Origin: CAYMLQ01 sp964390795
Lineage (GTDB): Bacteria > Verrucomicrobiota > Kiritimatiellia > RFP12 > UBA1067
Reading direction: 5' to 3'
DNA length: 11,283 bases
Assembly: GCA_964390795.1 (NCBI GenBank)
Contig: CAYMLQ010000176.1
Coordinates: forward strand, 1 to 11,283
Shown here: in pieces, positions 6,468-11,283 of the stretch
How positions within the stretch are numbered: the stretch's first letter is position 1
Layout: each line of letters starts with the position of its first letter
Made by a program: the position numbers and the translations under genes
Notes under the pieces: model-generated
Databases searched by the model: none
Told to the model about the DNA's origin: nothing
What the model saw: the letters and a program-made list of their open reading frames with translations, nothing else

Positions 6468-6512
6468 GTTATAATGTACGTACAATTAACCATAATGGCG
6501 TTGCCGGGTCAA
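6468..6512 (-). promoter_or_regulatory. Candidate promoter(s) of the five-gene operon
   Basis: Two overlapping sigma70-type candidates are visible on the minus strand. One is TTGACC (6512-6507), a 17-base spacer, then TTAATT (6489-6484). The other is TTATGG (6495-6490), a 16-base spacer, then TATAAC (6473-6468). In both, the TGTACGTACA palindrome overlaps the -10 region or the spacer, so a repressor bound there would block transcription. Either start would give a short leader ahead of the ATG at 6435. Confidence 0.45.
6471..6488. promoter_or_regulatory. AraR/GntR-type operator palindrome
   Basis: TGTACGTACA at 6475-6484 is a perfect 10-bp palindrome with A/T-rich flanks (ATAA on the left, ATTA on the right). 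It closely matches the core of the AraR operator of Bacillus subtilis (TTGTACGTACAA-like), recognised by GntR-type winged-helix domains often fused to a LacI-type sugar-binding domain. It lies in the divergent region between the operon and the large propeller gene, where it could control both. No regulator gene is in this window, so the binding protein is inferred. Confidence 0.6.
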
Positions 6513-6530
6513 CCGCGAAATATTTAAAAT
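6501..6530 (+). promoter_or_regulatory. Candidate promoter of the double-propeller gene
   Basis: TTGCCG (6501-6506), an 18-base spacer, then TAAAAT (6525-6530) could drive the plus-strand gene with a leader of about 70 bases. A perfect TATAAT at 6470-6475 overlaps the operator, but its best upstream hexamers are weak and 19-20 bases away. A TTGACA at 6551-6556 lacks a good -10. The choice is uncertain. Confidence 0.3.
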
Positions 6531-6596
6531 GAATCTGGCGGCAAGCGGTCTTGACAGAACCAGCCGATTTTGCGACGTTATGACATGTTAAAAAAC

Positions 6597-6601
6597 GGGA
6601 G
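6597..6601 (+). promoter_or_regulatory. Shine-Dalgarno site that decides the start of the double-propeller gene
   Basis: GGGAG ends seven bases before the ATG at 6609. Upstream in-frame starts (TTG at 6570, ATG at 6585) lack comparable sites and would place a charged extension in front of the signal peptide. Confidence 0.6.
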
Positions 6602-6608
6602 TCAACAC

Positions 6609-9600
6609 ATGCGGAAAGCGCTTGGTTGGGGATGTGCGGCGGTGATGGTTGCCTCGGGCTCGGTTGTCGCGCAGGAACGTCGCGAGGCTGAACTGGAAGG
6701 AAGCGGCGCGTCGGTGGGTTATTTCGGTGCGGCCGAGGTCGATGCTCTCCGCCCCGGAGCGGTGCTGTTTACGGACCGCGCGTACACGGTCAAGGAGTGT
6801 CCGCCGTGGCTGGCCGACCGCTCCTTCATACGGGGCAGCATCGAATCGGGCAGCCTGCGCGTGACCGGGGACGGCGTGCTGACCGTGCTCACGCCCGAGC
6901 CGGTTCACCCGCGCGCCTCCACGCAGGCCAAGGCGCTGGCCGCTCGCGGCTTTGTCTGGATCGCCAGCCCAGAACGCTTCCAGCTCTTCGGCGCTCAGCC
7001 CTTCGATCTGACGCGCGTCTACCAGAAGCAGGTCAAGAAAGGCGAGCGTGTTCGCCTGGGGAAATGGGGAGTGGTCGCGGGGTTTGCGAAGGCCGAGGCG
7101 CTGGTGACGCCGTCGCAGTCGTGGGCTGAGAACACAGGCGAGCGACTCTATAACGGCATTGTCCTGCCCGCGGAGTGGCCGCCGCAAGACCTCGACCCGC
7201 GCGACACCGCGCCGATGGCCGTGCCGTATCTGGCTTGCCCGCCGAAGGTCATTGCGATCGATGTCGGACGCCAGCTTTTTGTGGACGATTTTCTGGTCGC
7301 GACCAGCACCCTTAAGCGGGTGTTCCATCTTCCCAAGAAATTTGCGGGGAACCCGCTCCTCAAGCCTGAGTCCTCGCTTGAGCTGAACGGCGAAAAGAAC
7401 GACGCGGCGGTTCCCAAGAGCGGAGGCGTGTGGTGGGATCCGGCTGAGAAGGTTTTCAAGATGTGGTATGAGGCGGGGTGGATCGGCACCATCTGCTACG
7501 CCACGAGTAAGGACGGGCTGGCGTGGGAGCGCCCGTCGCTGGATGTCGTGACCGGCTCAAACCAGGTGTTGCCGCCGGACCTGACGCCCGACTCGTGGAC
7601 CGTCGTGCCCGACTGGGAGGCGGCTGATCCGCAGCAGCGCTACAAGATGTACATGCGGCCGCCGGGCGGGCAGATACCAGGCGTGAGCATGACTTCGCCG
7701 GATGGACTCCACTGGACCAACCGCGTGACGAGTGGCGACACGGGCGACCGCAGCACGATGTTCTATAACCCCTTTCGCAAGAAGTGGGTCTACAGCCTGC
7801 GCTCCGGGTTCCGGGGCCGCTCGCGCCACTACTGGGAGTGTGACGACTTTCTCGCCGGGGCCAAATGGAACGCGGACGGGCCCGTGGTGTGGGCCGCCGC
7901 GGACCGCGACGATCCGAAGGACGTTGTGACGCAGCGCATACCGCAGCTCTACAACCTCGATGCCGTGGCATACGAGAGCATCATGCTCGGCGCCTATCAA
8001 ATCCACCACGGCCCCGAGAATGACGTGTGCGAGAGGTCCGGCATTCCGAAGATCACGGAGCTGAATTTCGCCTACAGCCGCGACGGGTTCCACTGGTCGC
8101 GGCCGGACCGGCGCATCCACATCCCGTCCGAGCGTCGCGATGTGTGGGACCGCGGCTACGTGCAGTCCATCGGCAACCTCTGCTGCGTGCGCGGCGACAC
8201 GCTCTGGTTCTATTACACCGGCTTTCAGGGCGACACCTCCAAGACCAACCGGAATTGGATGAAGAACGGCATGTATGATCGCGGGGCGACCGGCGTGGCC
8301 TTCTTGCGCCGCGACGGGTTCGCTTCGCTGGAGGCTGGTCCGGAACCGGCGACGCTAACCACGCGGCCGGTCACGTTCAGTGGGCGCCGCGTGTTCGCGA
8401 ACGCTGCGGCTGCGGGCGGCGAGCTGCGCGTCGAAATTCTGGACGAGGCCGGACAGCCGATCCAGCCGTTCACCCTAGACAACTGCAAGCCAGTGAAGGC
8501 GGACAGCACGCTGCAGCCGATCGAGTGGAGCGGCGCTGAGGACGTCTCGGCGCTGCGCGGCAAGCCGGTGCGCTTCCGCTTCTCCCTGCGTGACGGCGCG
8601 CTCTACGCCTTCTGGGTGAGCCGCGACGCGACGGGCCGTAGCGACGGCTACGTGGCGGGCGGCGGGCCGGGCTTCACCGGCCTGCGCGACACGGTCGGAC
8701 GGGCGGAACTGGAGTCCGAAAAGGGCGTCTTCACAGAGGCCGCGCGTAGCCTGTTGCCGGCCGGCTGGGATGCGAGGGCGGCGGCCGACCAGGTGCTGGC
8801 GGGGTTGGTTCCCGTCACCGCGCCTCATGTGAAGGGTGCGCACGATGCGGAGATGACGCTGGTCGGCGACCGGGCCTATATCGTGGCTGAGGTCAATGAC
8901 GAGCAGGCGGGCGAGAGCGCAGGCTGGCCCGGCATCTACGCGGCGCTGTCCGTTGTGAACATCAAGACGCTGGCCGTCGAGAAGATCATTCCTTTCGCGC
9001 GTTCCGAGCAAACCTTTGGTAACGAGACGCTGCCTGTCGGCGCGTGCTTCGTGCCGCGGGTTCTTCAGAAGGACGAGGACACGCTGCGCTGCTTCTTCGC
9101 CAGCGAACAGCCGGGCCAGCGGCAGGCGCAGACGTGGTACCTGGATTTCGATCTCGCCTCTCAGGCCTTTGAGAAACGGATTCACCGCGCGAAGCTCAAG
9201 ACCGCGGCGGGCGTGTTCGACCTGCAGCCCGCGCCTTTTCACGCCGACGCGGCGGCGCAGGGTTTCGCGCGCAAACCGGTCGATTTCGGACTCTACCTGT
9301 TCGACTCGTTCAAGGTGTTCGACGGCAAGACTTATGTGGCGCTCAACAACTATCCGGGCGGGCAGAACGCGCTGGCTGTGGTGAACGATGCGAAAGATAC
9401 CTTCGAAGTGGTGGGGCACTACAACGGAGCACCGGAGACGAAGCTGACGGAGTCTGCGGTGAACCGCCTGCCCGACGGCACCTGGCTGGCGATCTGCCGG
9501 CAGGAGGGAGGTTCGCGCAACTACGTCTTCACGCAGAGCGCGGACGGGCGGACGTGGTCGACGGGCGAATATCGAAACGTGGTGCCAAACGGCACGTCGT

Positions 9601-9866
9601 CGAAGCCCACCTTCGACCGCATCGGCGGCCTGTACTGGCTCGGGTGGCAGGAGGCGTCCGGAACGGGCACGGTAAACCGCTCGGTGTTCAATGTCGAGGT
9701 GTCGCGCGATGGCGCGAACTGGGAGCGCAAGTACCGGTTCGTGACGGACCGGTCGTTCCAGTACCCGACCTTCCGCGAGCAAGGCGGGAGCGTGTACGTG
9801 TGCGTGACCCAGGGTGACACGTCCCCGAGCCGCAAGGAGCGCATCATGTTCGGCAAGCTGCGGTAG
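6609..9866 (+). CDS. Large secreted protein with two beta-propellers (GH32/GH43-like, then sialidase-like)
   Basis: About 1085 residues from the ATG at 6609, chosen for its Shine-Dalgarno site and the signal peptide MRKALGWGCAAVMVASGSVVAQ. An N-terminal beta-rich region (about 25-210) has no name I know. It leads into a five-bladed glycosidase-type propeller (about 215-575) opening with QLFVDDFLVA and 'NPLLKPE', a pattern common in secreted planctomycete and verrucomicrobial proteins annotated as GH32/43/68-fold. It has turns SKDGLAW (300-306), SPDGLHW (363-369) and SRDGFHW (490-496). A beta-sandwich (about 580-690, TLTTRPVTFSGRRVFAN to LRDGALYAFWVSR) follows and usually ends such proteins. 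Here a second, sialidase-like propeller (about 735-1085) continues, with SADGRTW (977-983) and SRDGANW (1032-1038). It probably binds or cleaves glycans in the periplasm or outside. Catalytic residues cannot be assigned safely. It is divergent from the sugar operon. Confidence 0.8.
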   Translation: MRKALGWGCAAVMVASGSVVAQERREAELEGSGASVGYFGAAEVDALRPGAVLFTDRAYTVKECPPWLADRSFIRGSIESGSLRVTGDGVLTVLTPEPVHPRASTQAKALAARGFVWIASPERFQLFGAQPFDLTRVYQKQVKKGERVRLGKWGVVAGFAKAEALVTPSQSWAENTGERLYNGIVLPAEWPPQDLDPRDTAPMAVPYLACPPKVIAIDVGRQLFVDDFLVATSTLKRVFHLPKKFAGNPLLKPESSLELNGEKNDAAVPKSGGVWWDPAEKVFKMWYEAGWIGTICYATSKDGLAWERPSLDVVTGSNQVLPPDLTPDSWTVVPDWEAADPQQRYKMYMRPPGGQIPGVSMTSPDGLHWTNRVTSGDTGDRSTMFYNPFRKKWVYSLRSGFRGRSRHYWECDDFLAGAKWNADGPVVWAAADRDDPKDVVTQRIPQLYNLDAVAYESIMLGAYQIHHGPENDVCERSGIPKITELNFAYSRDGFHWSRPDRRIHIPSERRDVWDRGYVQSIGNLCCVRGDTLWFYYTGFQGDTSKTNRNWMKNGMYDRGATGVAFLRRDGFASLEAGPEPATLTTRPVTFSGRRVFANAAAAGGELRVEILDEAGQPIQPFTLDNCKPVKADSTLQPIEWSGAEDVSALRGKPVRFRFSLRDGALYAFWVSRDATGRSDGYVAGGGPGFTGLRDTVGRAELESEKGVFTEAARSLLPAGWDARAAADQVLAGLVPVTAPHVKGAHDAEMTLVGDRAYIVAEVNDEQAGESAGWPGIYAALSVVNIKTLAVEKIIPFARSEQTFGNETLPVGACFVPRVLQKDEDTLRCFFASEQPGQRQAQTWYLDFDLASQAFEKRIHRAKLKTAAGVFDLQPAPFHADAAAQGFARKPVDFGLYLFDSFKVFDGKTYVALNNYPGGQNALAVVNDAKDTFEVVGHYNGAPETKLTESAVNRLPDGTWLAICRQEGGSRNYVFTQSADGRTWSTGEYRNVVPNGTSSKPTFDRIGGLYWLGWQEASGTGTVNRSVFNVEVSRDGANWERKYRFVTDRSFQYPTFREQGGSVYVCVTQGDTSPSRKERIMFGKLR

Positions 9867-9869
9867 GGA

Positions 9870-9898
9870 TTGACCGCCATCCGCGAAAAGGGTTTAAT
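9870..9898 (+). promoter_or_regulatory. Sigma70-type promoter of the Sel1-repeat lipoprotein gene
   Basis: TTGACC (9870-9875), a 17-base spacer, then TTTAAT (9893-9898): each hexamer matches consensus at five of six positions with ideal spacing. Transcription would begin near 9905, about 20 bases before the ATG. It starts four bases after the stop of the propeller gene, so the lipoprotein need not depend on read-through. Confidence 0.6.
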
Positions 9899-9924
9899 GG
9901 GAACCGTTTTGTGCGGAGGTAGAC

Positions 9925-11010
9925 ATGCGTTTTCGTCGATTGGGTCAAGGGGTTGTTGTTCTGGGTGTGCTGCTGTCGGCCGGGTGCTCGCACCTGCGCA
10001 TGCCGAGGCCTGCTGCGGGGTGGCCGTGGGCGCACCGCGAGGTTTCGGCAGCGGACGAGTTGCGCGACAAGGCGGAGGGGGGCGATGCGGCGTCGCAGTA
10101 TGCGCTCGGCTTCTCGCTGCTCTACGGCGAGGGGCTGCCGCGCGATGCGGCGGCGGGCTTGGAGTGGCTGCGCAAGTCGGCCGAGGGCGGCTATGTCAAG
10201 GCGCAGTCGGCACTGGGGCTGCTCTTCCTGAAGGGCGTGGCGGATGTTCCCAAGAATGAGGCCGAGGCCGCGAAGTGGCTGGAGAAGGCCGCGCAGCAGG
10301 GGAGCGTGTCGGCCCAGTCAAGCCTCGGTGCGCTCTACCTCGCGCAGTCGAGCGCGGTACGCGATCCCGAGGCGGGCGTGGTCTGGCTGAGGCGTGCGGC
10401 GGGAGCGGGAGACGTGACGGCGCAGGTGGCCCTCGGCCTCATGTACCGCAAGGGTTACGTGGTGGCGCAGAACGACGAGGAGAGCGTGCGCTGGTATCGT
10501 CAGGCTGCGGACCTGGGTCACGCGGATGCTCAAACCCAGCTCGGGATCGCATATTACCGCGGTAAAGGGGTCGCGCAGTCGTTCGACGAGGCCAAGCGGC
10601 TCTTTGAGCGCGCGGCGGAAAAAAGCGACGCGCTGGCGCTTGCGAATCTCGGCGTGATGGCCGGTCGCGGCGAGGGCGATCCGAAGGACGAGGCGGCCGC
10701 AGCGTCGTGGTTTCGGAAATCGGCAGAACTCGGCAACGACGACGGCCAGAGCAACCTCGGTACGGCCTACTACAAAGGCAGCGGAGTCAAGCAGGACTTC
10801 GCCGAGGCGCTGAAGTGGTTCTTGGCCGCGGCAGCGCAGGGAAACGCAACCGCTCAGTTCCGTGCCGGCTACATGTACGCGCAGGGACAGGGCGTGGCGT
10901 CGGACGAGGCGAAAGCCTCCGAGTGGATCGGCAAGGCCGCAGCGCAGGGCCAGCCGCTGGCTGTCAAATGGCTGCAGGAGAAGGAGGGCCGGCGTCAGCT
11001 CGAACAGTGA
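9925..11010 (+). CDS. Sel1-repeat (SLR) lipoprotein
   Basis: A 361-residue protein with a lipoprotein signal peptide (MRFRRLGQGVVVLGVLLSAGC; lipobox LSAGC, Cys21), so it should be membrane-anchored and face the periplasm. From about residue 55 to 344 it consists of roughly eight Sel1-like repeats of about 36 residues, with the usual A-x-x-x-L-G-x-x-Y-x-x-G-x-G-V...A-x-x-W-x-x-K-A-A-x-x-G pattern. Clear units are AQTQLGIAYYRGKGVAQ (near 202), GQSNLGTAYYKGSGVKQ (near 274) and AQFRAGYMYAQGQGVAS (near 310). Such alpha-solenoids are protein-protein scaffolds; no enzymatic motif is present and the partner is unknown. The third repeat (AQSSAVRDPEAG) has a degraded Gly-x-Gly loop. The start is well supported by GGAGGT four bases before the ATG. 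The gene follows the propeller gene by 58 bases but has its own promoter, so a functional link is uncertain. Confidence 0.9.
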   Translation: MRFRRLGQGVVVLGVLLSAGCSHLRMPRPAAGWPWAHREVSAADELRDKAEGGDAASQYALGFSLLYGEGLPRDAAAGLEWLRKSAEGGYVKAQSALGLLFLKGVADVPKNEAEAAKWLEKAAQQGSVSAQSSLGALYLAQSSAVRDPEAGVVWLRRAAGAGDVTAQVALGLMYRKGYVVAQNDEESVRWYRQAADLGHADAQTQLGIAYYRGKGVAQSFDEAKRLFERAAEKSDALALANLGVMAGRGEGDPKDEAAAASWFRKSAELGNDDGQSNLGTAYYKGSGVKQDFAEALKWFLAAAAQGNATAQFRAGYMYAQGQGVASDEAKASEWIGKAAAQGQPLAVKWLQEKEGRRQLEQ

Positions 11011-11026
11011 GCGTCGAACGCCGAAG

Positions 11027-11103
11027 TTAGGGTGAAAGATTAGGGAGATCGAATAAGGGCAAGGCACCCCTCATCTTTCACCCTTATCTTTTCCCTTAAT
11101 CTG
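11027..11103. terminator. Short-period inverted repeat downstream of the lipoprotein gene, possible terminator
   Basis: AGGGTGAAAGAT (11029-11040) is exactly inverted as ATCTTTCACCCT (11073-11084), giving a 12-bp stem with a 32-base loop. Each arm also holds a second, degenerate copy of a 13-14-base unit like TAAGGG-TGAAAGAT: 11041-11054 on the left, and 11085-11098 read on the minus strand on the right. The position, 17 bases after the stop codon, fits transcription termination. There is only a weak T-run after the stem (CTTTTC), so an intrinsic terminator is possible but not certain. Confidence 0.45.
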
Positions 11104-11283
11104 TCACTTTTCTGACACACACCCACCATCAAGTTGTTTGTCAGCAATGCTAATTTTGTTTCTCCGTTCATTCGCATCCGCGCCCGGAGCAATGGCTACC
11201 TTGCGCGGCGCGTCTTTCAGGGGTGGCGCGCGACCTTGTCTCTTTGAAAAGTGCTATTGTACGGGTGTCTTTACGGGCGATCG
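11104..11283. other. Intergenic end of the window with no convincing gene
   Basis: I see no RNA gene, no clear promoter pair and no reliable coding start. A small inverted pair TGTCA/TGACA (11102-11106 and 11113-11117) is present. An ATG at 11192 with GGAG before it opens a frame of 30 codons to the edge, but its translation resembles no family I know. The stretch may be the leader of a gene beyond the window. Confidence 0.4.

Noticed and set aside
6570..6608. Upstream TTG/ATG starts for the double-propeller gene
   Set aside because: They lack good ribosome sites and would put 13 charged or polar residues ahead of a normal signal peptide.
8475..9782. 435-codon open frame on the minus strand inside the double-propeller gene
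   Set aside because: Composition is Arg/His/Val-rich with no recognisable motif, while the plus strand has conserved propeller and SxDGxxW turns.
10318..11067. 249-codon open frame on the minus strand opposite the Sel1 gene
   Set aside because: It is the antisense shadow of a repeat gene in GC-rich DNA and shows no family signature.
11190..11206. Sigma54-like TGGC...TTGC pair
   Set aside because: Only seven bases separate GG and GC, where the -24/-12 promoter requires ten.
11192..11283. Possible start of a gene with GGAG before an ATG, open to the window edge
   Set aside because: Only 30 codons are visible, with a Cys/Arg-rich translation unlike any family I know; the stretch may equally be a promoter leader.

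Overview
The window is GC-rich and looks like a chromosomal segment of a Gram-negative member of the PVC superphylum, most likely Kiritimatiellota or a close Verrucomicrobia/Lentisphaerae relative. Three things point that way: an autotransporter-type beta-strand-repeat protein whose C-terminus carries an 'NLLRYALG' module, a large secreted carbohydrate-active-type beta-propeller protein with many SxDGxxW turns, and a structured GTAGGG...CCCTAC intergenic element of a kind I recall from these genomes. The taxon is an inference; no rRNA or marker gene is present.

Layout. Positions 3-1589 (+) hold the 3' part of a secreted beta-strand-repeat protein. Positions 1606-1732 hold a 127-bp palindromic, MITE-like element squeezed between two convergent genes; its end supplies the stop codon of the neighbouring dehydrogenase. 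Positions 6435 down to 1730 (-) form a compact five-gene operon. In transcription order it encodes an exported SMP-30/gluconolactonase-like beta-propeller, two small paralogous four-helix membrane proteins resembling the Lin0368 putative glycerol transporter family (overlapping by ATGA), an FGGY carbohydrate kinase close to xylulokinase, and a zinc-dependent medium-chain dehydrogenase. The divergent control region at 6436-6608 carries a perfect TGTACGTACA palindrome of AraR/GntR operator type inside the operon's promoter. Positions 6609-9866 (+) encode a roughly 1085-residue secreted protein with two successive beta-propellers. It is followed, behind its own good sigma70-type promoter, by a Sel1-repeat lipoprotein (9925-11010, +). 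The last 273 bases contain a short-period inverted repeat (probable terminator) and no convincing gene.

How the genes may work together (inference). The operon reads as a sugar-alcohol or ketose utilisation unit. The two-subunit membrane protein would import the substrate, the dehydrogenase would oxidise a polyol to a ketose using NAD+, and the kinase would phosphorylate the ketose for entry into the pentose phosphate pathway. The exported propeller could act on a lactone or other precursor outside the inner membrane. The divergent giant propeller protein could bind or cleave the glycan that supplies the sugar, and the shared operator region would co-regulate both sides. The least-described parts are the paralogous transporter pair, the double-propeller protein, the nested palindromic element inserted in a stop codon, and a heptamer array that places TGA in all three frames behind the kinase gene.
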